A stretch of 64,000 nucleotides of DNA from an uncultured Saprospiraceae bacterium (GCA_938015415.1 CALLPK010000029.1:1-64000); one strand, 5' to 3'. Positions 54,190-63,555 are shown, counted from the stretch's first letter. A program made the numbers and translations. Notes: a model not told the origin generated them from the letters alone.

Positions 54190-55098
54190 TTGACTGGTAA
54201 AAAATTACTTTTCTCTATCATCATTCCTACGCGTAATCGCGCAGATTTATTGGAAAAAGCCATTCGGAGTGTACAGGTTCAGTCTTATCCAAACTGGGAA
54301 TTATTAGTCATTGACGATGCCTCAACAGATCAGACGACTGAGGTCGTAGCAAATTTTAATGATCTCCGTATCAGATACCTATACCAGCAAAAATCAGAGC
54401 GAAGTATGGCGCGCAACAAAGGTATAGAAAATGCACGAGGCAATTATATTTGTTTTTTAGATGATGATGATTTTTTGAAAAAAAATTTCTTAAACGATTT
54501 TAAAAAAGCCATCTCTTCTTTTCCTGATGCGATTATTCGAACTGGTTTTACTTATAAATTCCTTAACGATAATCGGCTTAAAAAAGGAAAACTGATAAAA
54601 CCCAATGAGCACCCTTTCCATTTTGCACTACGTGAAATGTGTGGGGTATGGAGTTTATGTATTCCCAGTGATTATCTGGCGGAGGATCGATTTGCAGATT
54701 TTCCACATTGGCAGGATGCGCATTTAATTTTGCGGTTATTTGCTAAATATCCGGTTACGCAATTGAATTCTCGAAACTACATTTATGTTCAACATACAAA
54801 AATGGGAACTCAAAAGATTTTTAAAAATAACGACGAAATTGAAAAACGCTTATCTCTTAATTTGGCAGCGATCAAAGATTTTTTCATAAATCATGCTCAA
54901 GAGGTTGGTAACCTGATTACCCCAAAGACTAAAGATATCTTACTGTCTGGAAAAATACTACATTATGCTATTTCTGCTACGGTCAGAAATAATCCTGCTA
55001 AAGGTAAAGAATTGTTTATTCGTTCTTTAAAAATAGGATGGTTTCTGCAACATTATAAATTGTATATGGTTTTCTTAAAAAAATATCTACTGAAATGA
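54190..55098 (+). CDS. GT2 glycosyltransferase (TTG start)
   Basis: A 302-residue GT-A enzyme: FSIIIPTRNRADLLEKAIRS, IDDASTDQT and FLDDDDF are the standard substrate and metal motifs. TTG at 54190 is the only start that includes the first strand, as an in-frame stop lies two codons before it. It overlaps the cupin gene by four bases (ATGA). Sugar specificity cannot be read. Confidence 0.9.
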   Translation: MTGKKLLFSIIIPTRNRADLLEKAIRSVQVQSYPNWELLVIDDASTDQTTEVVANFNDLRIRYLYQQKSERSMARNKGIENARGNYICFLDDDDFLKKNFLNDFKKAISSFPDAIIRTGFTYKFLNDNRLKKGKLIKPNEHPFHFALREMCGVWSLCIPSDYLAEDRFADFPHWQDAHLILRLFAKYPVTQLNSRNYIYVQHTKMGTQKIFKNNDEIEKRLSLNLAAIKDFFINHAQEVGNLITPKTKDILLSGKILHYAISATVRNNPAKGKELFIRSLKIGWFLQHYKLYMVFLKKYLLK

Positions 55099-55595
55099 TG
55101 GAAAATAATTCCGACACTGTATTCAAAAAAATTGAAACACAACTCACCGACCTCGGATTCACCTTCGAACGTACCGACTTTAACCGCCCCTGGGGCGGTT
55201 TCTTTGTTATAGACGAAGCACAATCCCAAAAATTCTGTGAGAATTACTATCCCGATGAAGACGTAGCCAAATTAACCAAAGGTGGAAAAGTCAGCCCTAA
55301 AATTTTAGTCGTCCTTCCCGAAAAAAGACTTTCCTGGCAATACCACCATCGTCGCTCCGAAGTATGGAAACTCATCGAAGGAGAAGCCGGGGTAATTCGT
55401 AGTGATACGGATCAACAAAAGGAACTGGAGATTATGGTAATCGGCGAAAACGTAGTCCTTCAGTGCGGAGAACGACACCGCCTCGTAGGCCTTGACAATG
55501 TGGGTATCATCGCCGAAATCTGGCAACACATCGACCCCGACAACCCGTCGGATGAGGAGGATATTGTTCGAGTACAGGACGACTTTGGTCGCTAA
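55095..55595 (+). CDS. Cupin, mannose-6-phosphate isomerase-like
   Basis: A 166-residue single-cupin protein similar to the C-terminal domain of type II phosphomannose isomerases. RPWGGFFVIDEA precedes metal-binding blocks WQYHHRRSEVWKLIEGEAGV (His/His/Glu) and LQCGERHRLVGLDNVG (His). In this locus ManC (61768) lacks an isomerase domain, so this protein could supply mannose-6-phosphate for GDP-mannose and GDP-fucose. Catalysis by free-standing cupins of this size is not proven in general. Confidence 0.8.
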   Translation: MMENNSDTVFKKIETQLTDLGFTFERTDFNRPWGGFFVIDEAQSQKFCENYYPDEDVAKLTKGGKVSPKILVVLPEKRLSWQYHHRRSEVWKLIEGEAGVIRSDTDQQKELEIMVIGENVVLQCGERHRLVGLDNVGIIAEIWQHIDPDNPSDEEDIVRVQDDFGR

Positions 55596-55601
55596 GATTT
55601 T

Positions 55602-58600
55602 ATGAGAAAAAAACAATCTCCTAAAGCTATTATTACCGCAGAATTAATTCAAGCATATCTTGATAAGGAGTTTATTGGAGTCACGCTCAGTAAAGGCTAC
55701 GATTATGCCAATGGGAAGCAGAATGCTACTTGTACGATGGTAGTTAAAGATCCCAAATTTATTCTTGGAAAAGTAAGTTTGCGATCTGGCCTCAAAGCCT
55801 TCGAAGTAAGCGTTACGGCTAGTCACCAAGGTGGAACCTCTGCTATTGATCTTAGTTGTAACTGCCAGAAAGTTAATTGTGTCCATCAAGCTACCTTCCT
55901 TTTTTATTTGCTAAAACAAAAAGGCGTCAAACCGCAGATCATCAGGGATTATGCTTTATCGGATAACAACACAAATAGTTTTCGAAAAATACCTTACAAT
56001 AGCGAACAGCTGGAGCTGATCTTAGATCGCTTCCACGATGCGAGTGGTGATAATTATGGAGAAGAGGTAATTGGTTTTTTTGAATCTCCGCAGGATTTGA
56101 TAATTGAGATAACTGAACGAAGCGGCTGGTATCATCAGGAAAAAAGCCAGGTAGCCCTGCGATCAGGAGAAGCAGGAGTTGAGATAAAATGTCTCAAATG
56201 TAATGCAAAAACGAATAAATTTTGTGATCATCAGGCAAAAGCATTGTCTGGATTATTAGAGGAATTACCTGAGTTACTGGATGATTGGGAAAATATTTTC
56301 CAGGTACTCTTGAAAGATTCGGCCAAATCTGCCAAGGTAAGTACTACGAATTTTTTAAAATATTTTCAAATTGGTTTCGATCAGGATTCGGTTGGGTATA
56401 TAAAAATTAGTGATAATATTGTTGACGCAAGATGGTTAGAAAAAAAGAAGGAACTGCTATCTTACGATAAAGTTGATCGCAAACGGGAGGGTGAAAAATT
56501 AGAAGAATACCTGCTGAGTGGAAACGAGAAAATGTCTGCTTACAAATGGGGAATGGAAGGAAGTGAATCGTTTGACAACCAACTGGCATTGGGTTTTCTT
56601 CGGGGGGTTAAACTGAAAACGAGAAAGGGAATCAAAGGGAATCAACGAAAAATAAGTCAACATCCTATTGGTTTTCCATCGGGTCAGATACATCTGGCAC
56701 AACAGATTTTACTGCTTAGTAACGAACCTGATAGAGAACAGCTTTTCTCTGAGATGAACGAGCTAATTGAGGAAAATCTGGCGCAACTCAACGAAGCGTT
56801 TCACTACGTTTATTATCCTAAAAACTCCCGCCAACAAGCAACTACTTCTAGTTTAGTCAGCTTTTACCCCGAACGACTTGAATTGGAATTGCGGGTGAAG
56901 GCAGAAGATGAAATGGTAAAGATAGAACGGATAGCTACTTTGGATGGTGAAAAATTTGACCTGAATAAAGTGGTTTTTTATAACGATATTTTTTGTGCCA
57001 CAACCGAGTATATCTATCGCTTTGCTTCTTTTGGATTGTCAAAAGTATTTCCTGTTTTTGACGATTTTCAAGGAGATGAAATTATTTTAAGTCAGGTTGA
57101 GGCTGTGGATATCCAACCTTTTTTGGTAGAATTGAAAAACTATTTTCCGGTAATCATCGAATCCGCTGAATTGAAGACAAAAGAAATAATGCTTTCTGAA
57201 GCTCAATATCAGATTGCGCTCCGTGAAGTCGGATCCTTTATTACTTTTGAACCGCGCTTGAAATTTTCTGATTTTACATTTAATATTTTTAATGAAGAAT
57301 TACGTTTTTTTGAAAATGGTGTACAGTATACGATAGCGACTGATTTACGGGACTTCCTTTTGGATTTTATTCGGCAAGCGCATCCATCTTTTAATAATAA
57401 AATACAGGTGCAGGATTATGTATATCTGGATTTGCCGGCTATGATGAATAATTACTGGTTTCTACGTTTTGTGGAAGCTTGTGCTGCCAACGAAATTGAG
57501 CTTCTGGGACAAAAAGAGCTGTCCAGATTTAATTATTCTAAGCACCGTGCAAAAACCTATTCCCACCTCAAATCCGGGATCGACTGGTTTGAAGTAGATA
57601 TGGGCGTTTCCTTCGGAAAAGAAACGGTTAAAGCCGCCGATTGGATCAGAGCGTTACGCAATAATGAAACGTTCGTGGTCCTCAAGGATGGCTCTCTCGG
57701 AATGCTACCCGAAGAATGGTTAGCGCAGGCCCGGAAGGTACTCGCAGTAGCAGATATTGAAAAAGGAGACATCAAAATTTCTAAATACCGCTTCAATATT
57801 ATTGACGATCTTTTTGAAGAATTGGATGATAAAAAAATTATTAAAGAACTGGCGGAAAAGAAAAAAAGATTAGCGGAATACGATACCAACAAAAAATATA
57901 AATTACCTGAAACGGTAACGGCAGACCTCCGGCCTTACCAAAAACATGGATTCGCCTGGCTGAAATTTTTGGACGAATCAGGTTTTGGTGGAATCCTGGC
58001 CGACGATATGGGATTGGGGAAAACCCTCCAGGTGATCTCTTTGTTGGCGGACCAGAAAAACAAAAACAGTTCTATGGTCATTGTTCCGCGCAGTTTGTTA
58101 TTTAACTGGGCAGCAGAATTAGACAAATTTTGTCCCTCCCTTACTTATGTTATTCATCATGGACCTAACCGGGGAAAAGATCTTGAAGCACTGACGAAAA
58201 GGGACTTGATTATTTCAACTTATGATACGACCGCAGCGGATATCGGGTTGTTCCAGAATTATCGCTTTAATTATATTGTACTCGATGAATCGCAGGCCAT
58301 CAAAAATCCGGATTCTAAACGCTATAAAGCAATGCGCCTCTTACAGTCGGATAACAAAATTGCGATGACGGGTACGCCGATTGAAAATAATACGTTTGAC
58401 TTGTATGCACAGTTGAGTTTTACGTCTCCAGGATTATTAGGATCTAAAACTTCTTTTCGTAACAACTTCGCTATTCCCATCGACAACGATGGCAATCAGG
58501 AGGCAGCTAATTTGTTAAGGAAACTAATTCATCCTTTTATTTTACGTCGGACCAAAGAACAGGTCGCCAGCGACCTCCCAGATAAAACCGAGACCGTATT

Positions 58601-59303
58601 GTATTGTGAAATGGCACCTGCACAACGAAAACTTTACGATAAACTCAAACAACAAATCAAACTTGATCTGGAAGAGGAGGTAGAAGAAAAAGGACTGGCC
58701 AAATCTAAATTTAAAATCCTGGACGGACTTTTACGCCTCCGCCAAATGTGTAATTCTCCCTTATTAGTCAATCCTGCCTTTACTGGAAAAAATGCAGAAT
58801 CCGTAAAAATAAAAGTACTATTACAAAATCTAACCGAAGAGCTGGACCAACATAACGCGCTGGTTTTTTCTCAATTTACCAGTTTGTTAGCCATCGTGCG
58901 GGCAGAATTAGACAAACGGGAAATTCCATACGCTTACCTCGATGGTAGTACCCGAAAGCGGCAGGAAGCCGTCGAAAAATTTATGGAAAATAGCGAGGTG
59001 AAAATATTTTTAATCAGTATCAAAGCAGGTAATACTGGACTCAATCTTACAAAAGCTGATTACGTCTACATCCTCGACCCCTGGTGGAATCCAGCCGTGG
59101 AAGCTCAGGCGATTGATCGTACCCACCGTATCGGTCAGGATAAACAAGTGTTTGCTTATAAGCTGATTTGTAAAGATTCGATTGAAGAAAAAATTTTGAA
59201 GCTTCAGGAAAAAAAGAAAAAATTGGCACAGGATCTTATTCGGACGGATGAGAATATTTTAAAGAGTCTGGATAAGGATACGCTGATGAGTTTATTTGAT
59301 TAG
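55602..59303 (+). CDS. SNF2-family helicase with SWIM zinc fingers
   Basis: DNA-dependent ATPase of 1233 residues. A SWIM-type zinc motif at about 85-95 (CNCQKVNCVH) and a second CxxC..CxH cluster near 198-212 lie in the N-terminal region; a long bacterial SNF2-associated middle follows. The ATPase has Walker A DDMGLGKT (801-808), DESQ (895-898) and GTPIENN, and helicase-C motifs AGNTGLNLTKADYV and DRTHRIGQ. These are bacterial HepA/RapA-like or chromosome-remodelling proteins. No functional link to the capsule is evident; it lies six bases after the cupin gene and may ride on the same transcript. Confidence 0.95.
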   Translation: MRKKQSPKAIITAELIQAYLDKEFIGVTLSKGYDYANGKQNATCTMVVKDPKFILGKVSLRSGLKAFEVSVTASHQGGTSAIDLSCNCQKVNCVHQATFLFYLLKQKGVKPQIIRDYALSDNNTNSFRKIPYNSEQLELILDRFHDASGDNYGEEVIGFFESPQDLIIEITERSGWYHQEKSQVALRSGEAGVEIKCLKCNAKTNKFCDHQAKALSGLLEELPELLDDWENIFQVLLKDSAKSAKVSTTNFLKYFQIGFDQDSVGYIKISDNIVDARWLEKKKELLSYDKVDRKREGEKLEEYLLSGNEKMSAYKWGMEGSESFDNQLALGFLRGVKLKTRKGIKGNQRKISQHPIGFPSGQIHLAQQILLLSNEPDREQLFSEMNELIEENLAQLNEAFHYVYYPKNSRQQATTSSLVSFYPERLELELRVKAEDEMVKIERIATLDGEKFDLNKVVFYNDIFCATTEYIYRFASFGLSKVFPVFDDFQGDEIILSQVEAVDIQPFLVELKNYFPVIIESAELKTKEIMLSEAQYQIALREVGSFITFEPRLKFSDFTFNIFNEELRFFENGVQYTIATDLRDFLLDFIRQAHPSFNNKIQVQDYVYLDLPAMMNNYWFLRFVEACAANEIELLGQKELSRFNYSKHRAKTYSHLKSGIDWFEVDMGVSFGKETVKAADWIRALRNNETFVVLKDGSLGMLPEEWLAQARKVLAVADIEKGDIKISKYRFNIIDDLFEELDDKKIIKELAEKKKRLAEYDTNKKYKLPETVTADLRPYQKHGFAWLKFLDESGFGGILADDMGLGKTLQVISLLADQKNKNSSMVIVPRSLLFNWAAELDKFCPSLTYVIHHGPNRGKDLEALTKRDLIISTYDTTAADIGLFQNYRFNYIVLDESQAIKNPDSKRYKAMRLLQSDNKIAMTGTPIENNTFDLYAQLSFTSPGLLGSKTSFRNNFAIPIDNDGNQEAANLLRKLIHPFILRRTKEQVASDLPDKTETVLYCEMAPAQRKLYDKLKQQIKLDLEEEVEEKGLAKSKFKILDGLLRLRQMCNSPLLVNPAFTGKNAESVKIKVLLQNLTEELDQHNALVFSQFTSLLAIVRAELDKREIPYAYLDGSTRKRQEAVEKFMENSEVKIFLISIKAGNTGLNLTKADYVYILDPWWNPAVEAQAIDRTHRIGQDKQVFAYKLICKDSIEEKILKLQEKKKKLAQDLIRTDENILKSLDKDTLMSLFD

Positions 59304-59304
59304 G

Positions 59305-59440
59305 AGGTTGGTTTATTAGTGGATCAGTTAATCAGCTGTATGGTTTTTCAAAAAGGATCATCAATGTTTTAATGTTAAACAAAGTAATTTTAAATTAACC
59401 AATCCGCACATCAAAAAATCCGCACATCCACAAATCCATC
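59305..59440. repeat. Mixed repeat array running into the acyltransferase 5' end
   Basis: After the SNF2 stop, GGTTGGTTTATTAGTGGATC and TTAATCAG use the same words as the 21 kb arrays. The right side contains AATTAACC and the doubled AATCCGCACATC (about 59401-59412 and 59418-59429) plus CACAAATCC. The right arm overlaps the reading frame of the WbpD-like gene upstream of its first ATG. Confidence 0.6.
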
Positions 59441-59508
59441 CCACCGCCACGATCGACCAGCCCGTCACCATCGGCGCAGGCACTAAAATCTGGCACTACA
59501 CGCACGTC

Positions 59509-59988
59509 ATGTCCGAAGCAGTCATTGGCGAAAACTGCAATATTGGACAAAATGTTTTCATTGCTTCCGGAGTAGTGTTAGGTAATCATGTCAAGGTGCA
59601 AAATAATGTTTCTCTTTACGCAGGAATCACTTGCGCGGATGATGTATTTCTTGGGCCGTCTATGGTGTTTACCAATGTAAAGAATCCGCGTAGTGCAATT
59701 AATCGGCGGGGACAATATGATAAAACCCACGTTGGGAAAGGCGCTACGATTGGAGCCAACGCTACGATCGTTTGCGGTAATGATATTGGGGAATATGCTT
59801 TTATTGGAGCAGGTACGGTGGTTACCAAATCGGTCAAACCTTACGCTTTAGTAGTCGGTAATCCGGGAGCGCAAATTGGCTGGATGAGTCAGTACGGGCA
59901 TCGGTTGGCATTTGATGAAAATGGGATAGCCATCTGTCCTGAGAGCCAACAAAAATATGCTTTGAAAAATGGAAGCGTCATCATCTGA
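59509..59988 (+). CDS. WbpD/WlbB-like hexapeptide N-acyltransferase, start unclear
   Basis: Left-handed beta-helix acetyltransferase that would N-acetylate the 3-amino group of UDP-GlcNAc3NA. Hexapeptide repeats run from GENCNIGQNVFIASG to GNDIGEYAFIGAGTVVTKSV; MVFTNVKNPRSAINRRG is WbpD-specific and VVGNPGAQIGWMS closes the helix. The first ATG (59509) is internal to the family sequence. The same frame is open back to 59332 and includes the normal family start (IHPTATIDQPVTIGAGTKIW and HYTHV, from about 59431), but no ATG, GTG or TTG lies ahead of it. A repeat array occupies that region. Either a non-standard start is used, or the gene was truncated by repeat growth. Confidence 0.83.
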   Translation: MSEAVIGENCNIGQNVFIASGVVLGNHVKVQNNVSLYAGITCADDVFLGPSMVFTNVKNPRSAINRRGQYDKTHVGKGATIGANATIVCGNDIGEYAFIGAGTVVTKSVKPYALVVGNPGAQIGWMSQYGHRLAFDENGIAICPESQQKYALKNGSVII

Positions 59989-60072
59989 TAAGGAAAACGA
60001 AGGCCAACTTATTTTCTACTTAAAAGATTTTAAAAACTTTAGACCCAAATTAAAAATATAGCTAATAAAATT

Positions 60073-61008
60073 ATGGAAAAAAACGCCACTATTTACATTG
60101 CCGGCCATCGTGGAATGGTTGGATCAGCACTTTACCGAAGGCTAAAAGAGGAAGGTTTTACCAACTTTATCGTACGCACTTCTCGTGAACTCGATCTACG
60201 AAATCAGGCCGCCGTCAACGAATTTTTTGCCACCGAAAAACCAGATTATGTCTTTCTGGCCGCCGCCAAAGTAGGAGGTATTCTAGCCAATAATACTTAT
60301 CGGGGAGAATTCATTTACGATAATCTAATGATTCAAAATAACGTCATCCATGCGGCCCATATCAACGGGGTGAAAAAATTGATGTTTCTCGGGTCTTCCT
60401 GTATCTATCCCAAACTTGCTCCTCAGCCGCTGCGCGAAGATTACTTACTTACGGGCCCACTCGAACCAACCAACGAGCCTTACGCTATCGCAAAAATTGC
60501 GGGCATTAAGTTATGTGATGCTTATCGTTCCCAGTATGGAAGTGATTTTATTTCAGTAATGCCTACCAACCTTTACGGTCCCAACGATAATTATGATCTG
60601 GAAAAATCGCATGTACTGCCTGCGCTGATGCGTAAATTTATCGAAGCCAAAAGAGAAAATAAACCAAGCGTTCTGATGTGGGGAACTGGTAGCCCAAAAA
60701 GAGAATTTCTTCATGTGAATGATCTGGCAGATGCTTGCTATTTTTTAATGCAAAATTTTAGCGAAGAGGGATTGGTAAATATCGGAACTGGGATTGATGT
60801 ATCTATTTTAGAGCTGGCCCAACTCATTAAAAAAACAGTAGGGTACGAAGGCTCCATTGAACACGACTTATCTAAACCCGACGGTACTCCCCGAAAATTA
60901 ATGACCATCGAAAAACTAAAAAAACTTGGCTGGGAACCGAAAATTACCTTGGAAGAGGGAGTGAAAATGGTTTATGAAGCGGTGAAGGAAGAAGCATGGG
61001 CGGTGTAG
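60073..61008 (+). CDS. fcl: GDP-L-fucose synthase
   Basis: NADPH-dependent 3,5-epimerase/4-reductase, 311 residues, second step to GDP-L-fucose. Landmarks: [13 protein letters not shown] at the N-terminus, the active-site block [15 protein letters not shown], the catalytic [11 protein letters not shown] and [10 protein letters not shown]. Supports L-fucose as a component of the polymer together with gmd at 51929 and manC at 61768. Confidence 0.96.
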   Translation: MEKNATIYIAGHRGMVGSALYRRLKEEGFTNFIVRTSRELDLRNQAAVNEFFATEKPDYVFLAAAKVGGILANNTYRGEFIYDNLMIQNNVIHAAHINGVKKLMFLGSSCIYPKLAPQPLREDYLLTGPLEPTNEPYAIAKIAGIKLCDAYRSQYGSDFISVMPTNLYGPNDNYDLEKSHVLPALMRKFIEAKRENKPSVLMWGTGSPKREFLHVNDLADACYFLMQNFSEEGLVNIGTGIDVSILELAQLIKKTVGYEGSIEHDLSKPDGTPRKLMTIEKLKKLGWEPKITLEEGVKMVYEAVKEEAWAV

Positions 61009-61031
61009 GAGGCGCTTCAATTTGTGAGGGT

Positions 61032-61049
61032 GGACGATAGGCGGACATT
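61032..61049. repeat. Left arm of an inverted repeat around the second four-helix-bundle gene
   Basis: GGACGATAGGCGGACATT at 61032-61049 is the near reverse complement of units in the array at 61488-61720 (for example AATTGTCCGCCTATTA at 61653-61668, one base longer). It lies 71 bases before the four-helix-bundle start, so that gene is enclosed by inverted copies. Confidence 0.55.
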
Positions 61050-61120
61050 TTATTTTTTTAGGTAGCAATGGGGCTATCTTATGCGATTAAAACTTTATTT
61101 TACCTGCATAAACTTTTATT

Positions 61121-61483
61121 ATGAGAAATTTTAAAGACCTTAAGGTCTGGCAAATTGCGATGGATTTATCCGTTAAAATCTATCATTTCACTCAAACGGA
61201 AGGCTCAATTAAAAAAGATTTTGGTCTAAAGGATCAACTACAGAGGTCGTCCGTATCCGTCCCCTCAAATATCGCCGAAGGAGAAACACGGAGTAGTTTG
61301 AATCAAAGACTTAATTTCTTCAACTACGCTACTGCCTCGCTCGCTGAACTTCATACTCAAGTCATCCTCAGCCACCGAATCGGTTATCTATCAGATGAAA
61401 AGTATCAAGAACTCGATCGGGATTGCATCGACCTCAGCGTTCGCCTCCAAAATTTTATCAACTACCGAAAGAAAAATGGATAA
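61121..61483 (+). CDS. Four-helix-bundle protein (23S rRNA IVP / Avd-like family)
   Basis: A 120-residue helical protein: FKDLKVWQIAMDLSVKIY as first helix and LQRSSVSVPSNIAEGETRSS with the family RSxxSxPxNIAEG core. It differs substantially from the copy at 21396, so this is not a recent duplication. It is surrounded by GTCCGCC-type repeats in inverted orientation, and lies between fcl and manC. Function unknown; no DGR reverse transcriptase is present. Confidence 0.9.
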   Translation: MRNFKDLKVWQIAMDLSVKIYHFTQTEGSIKKDFGLKDQLQRSSVSVPSNIAEGETRSSLNQRLNFFNYATASLAELHTQVILSHRIGYLSDEKYQELDRDCIDLSVRLQNFINYRKKNG

Positions 61484-61487
61484 AACC

Positions 61488-61720
61488 AAAAATTACGAAA
61501 GAAGAGCACCGATTGTCCGCCCATTATTAATTCACGAAAGAAGAGCGCCAATTGTCCGCCGATGGTTAGCCCAAGTCCGCCAATCGTCCGCCCATTATTA
61601 ATTCACGAAAAAAGAGCGCCAATTGTCCGCCAATCGTTAGCCCAAGTCCGCCAATTGTCCGCCTATTATTAATTCACGAAAGAAGAAAGCCAATCGTCCG
61701 CCAATCGTCTTCGAAACCCA
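61488..61720. repeat. 71-bp tandem repeat array with GTCCGCC sub-repeats
   Basis: ATTATTAATTCACGAA begins at 61523, 61594 and 61665, giving an exact 71-base period over about three copies, with a partial copy before (from 61488). Each unit holds several GTCCGCC words separated by CAATTGT or CAATCGT. It fills the gap between the four-helix-bundle gene and manC. Some frames stay open through it, giving a repetitive RRAPIVR peptide, but nothing suggests translation. Confidence 0.85.
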
Positions 61721-61767
61721 CGCCCAAAAAAAACCGTACAATCATTCAAATCACAACTTAAAATAAA

Positions 61768-62877
61768 ATGAATAAAAAAAACACATACGTCGCAATTATG
61801 GCCGGAGGTATTGGATCTCGATTCTGGCCCGCCAGTCGCACCGCACGTCCCAAGCAATTCCTGGATATATTAGGTGTCGGAAAATCGCTGATTCGATTAA
61901 CCTTTGAGCGTTTTCTGAATCTCTGTCCGGCCGAAAATATATTTATTGTAACCAATGAGATGTACAAAGACCTGGTTCTTGAGCACCTTCCTGAGTTATC
62001 AGACAATCAAGTGCTTTGCGAACCCTCCCGTAACAATACGGGCCCCTGCGTAGCGTATACAGCCTTTAAATTACACAACCTCAATCCAGACGCCAACTTT
62101 ATCATCGCTCCTTCCGACCACATCGTTTTAAAAGAAGATATCTTTGTGGAAGCACTGGAAAAAGCACTAAACTTTACTGGAAAAGAAGATGCGTTATTGA
62201 CGCTTGGAATTCGTCCCTCTCGTCCTGATACAGGATATGGTTATATCAATTACGTCCAGGAATTTGTAGAAACACCACACCAAAATGATAATATAGGTGG
62301 CGTGCATAAGGTCGTCAAATTTACCGAAAAGCCTCAATTAGCGAAAGCCAAAGAATTTGTCAATAGCGGAGATTACCTCTGGAATGCCGGTATCTTTATC
62401 TGGCGCTCCAAAAGTATCCTGACCGCTTTCGAAAAATATTCTAACGAAATATATAAAATCCTCGAACCGGGCAGTGCGAGCTATAATACGGAAGAAGAGC
62501 AAAATTTTATCAACAAAGCATACCCAACCACCCCCAGTATCTCCGTCGATTACGCCATCATGGAAAACGCCGATAATATCTATACCATTCCCGTCGATTT
62601 TGGCTGGTCGGATCTCGGTACCTGGGCTTCGCTCCACGCAGAAGGAGACCGGGACGAGCAGGGCAACCTTCTCCAGGCCGACAATGTCTTCCTCGATGAT
62701 GTGACCAATTGTCTGGTGCGAATGCCGAAAGATAAACTGGTCGTCCTTCGGGACCTGGATAACTATATTATTGTCGACGAAGACGATGTCCTGATGATCT
62801 ATCCCAAGTCTAAAGAACAGGAGATTAAGATATTGACCAAGCAAATTAAAGAAGTAAAAGGAGATTTGTTTTTGTAG
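61768..62877 (+). CDS. manC: Mannose-1-phosphate guanylyltransferase
   Basis: GDP-mannose pyrophosphorylase, 369 residues. GGIGSRFWPASRTARPKQFL is the nucleotide-binding signature; PSDHIVLK, the FTEKP motif and LWNAGIFIW are also intact. It ends without the fused phosphomannose isomerase domain of type II enzymes; a separate cupin at 55095 may supply that function. Provides GDP-mannose for Gmd and possibly for mannosyltransferases. Confidence 0.95.
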   Translation: MNKKNTYVAIMAGGIGSRFWPASRTARPKQFLDILGVGKSLIRLTFERFLNLCPAENIFIVTNEMYKDLVLEHLPELSDNQVLCEPSRNNTGPCVAYTAFKLHNLNPDANFIIAPSDHIVLKEDIFVEALEKALNFTGKEDALLTLGIRPSRPDTGYGYINYVQEFVETPHQNDNIGGVHKVVKFTEKPQLAKAKEFVNSGDYLWNAGIFIWRSKSILTAFEKYSNEIYKILEPGSASYNTEEEQNFINKAYPTTPSISVDYAIMENADNIYTIPVDFGWSDLGTWASLHAEGDRDEQGNLLQADNVFLDDVTNCLVRMPKDKLVVLRDLDNYIIVDEDDVLMIYPKSKEQEIKILTKQIKEVKGDLFL

Positions 62878-62892
62878 TAAGGTTATTTAATA

Positions 62893-63555
62893 ATGAATTT
62901 TCTACGGAAAATAAAAAGTAAACTATTCCGCATTTGGAAGCCTGAAAATAAATATTCTCCTCTTGAATATTGGGAAAGTCGCAGCAGAAAATTTGGTGCC
63001 AGAGCAGTACTGAATCTTGGCATAAAAAAAGGACAAGAAGAGGATTTTAGAAAAAAACAAATGAACATTATCTTTCCTCATCTGAAAAAGATAATTCAAC
63101 AAAAGGATGTCGTCCTGGATTATGGATGTGGGGTAGGAAGGTTTACGGTCGCACTTCAAAAATTATCGGAAGGGAAAGTCGTTGGAGTAGATCCTATTCA
63201 GCGATTTTTAGATATGGCACCTAAGGCCAAAAATGTATCTTATCTGAAATTAAAAAATGGGGTTTTACCTTTAGCGGATGACTCTATGGATATCATTTTT
63301 ATTTGTTTGGTTTTAGGAGGAATCCCGAATTGTGAAATTGATTTTGCTTTAAAAGAAATAAGAAGGGTTTTAAAAAATGATGGAGAAATTTGTTTGGTAG
63401 AAAACACATCGGCTTATACAAACCATGACCGGTGGACGAATCGTTCGGTTACCCAATACAAAGAATTATTCTCCTGGACTAATTTAAAAGAGGTAGCCGC
63501 TTACAAGGAACTAGAAGAAGATATTACTATTTTTATTGGCAGGAAATTATCGTAG
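62893..63555 (+). CDS. SAM-dependent class I methyltransferase
   Basis: A 220-residue protein with motif I VLDYGCGVGRF (about 75-85), acidic strand VVGVDPI and LPLADDSMDIIFICLVLGGI, followed by LKNDGEICLVENT. The N-terminal YWESRSRKFGARAVLN is seen in methyltransferases of polysaccharide loci. Likely O-methylates a sugar or lipid-linked intermediate. 15 bases after manC and 18 before a sulfotransferase, so probably in one transcript. Confidence 0.87.
   Translation: MNFLRKIKSKLFRIWKPENKYSPLEYWESRSRKFGARAVLNLGIKKGQEEDFRKKQMNIIFPHLKKIIQQKDVVLDYGCGVGRFTVALQKLSEGKVVGVDPIQRFLDMAPKAKNVSYLKLKNGVLPLADDSMDIIFICLVLGGIPNCEIDFALKEIRRVLKNDGEICLVENTSAYTNHDRWTNRSVTQYKELFSWTNLKEVAAYKELEEDITIFIGRKLS

Noticed and set aside
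55602-59303. SNF2 helicase as part of a phage-defence island
   Set aside because: No DISARM-, Zorya- or Druantia-type partners are near; its neighbours are sugar genes.
61395-61601. Open frame encoding repeated RRAPIVR peptide
   Set aside because: It arises from translation of the tandem repeat and overlaps the end of the four-helix-bundle gene in another frame.
61488-61720. Possible CRISPR array
   Set aside because: The period is 71 bases with repeats inside the repeat and no unique spacers; no cas genes are near.
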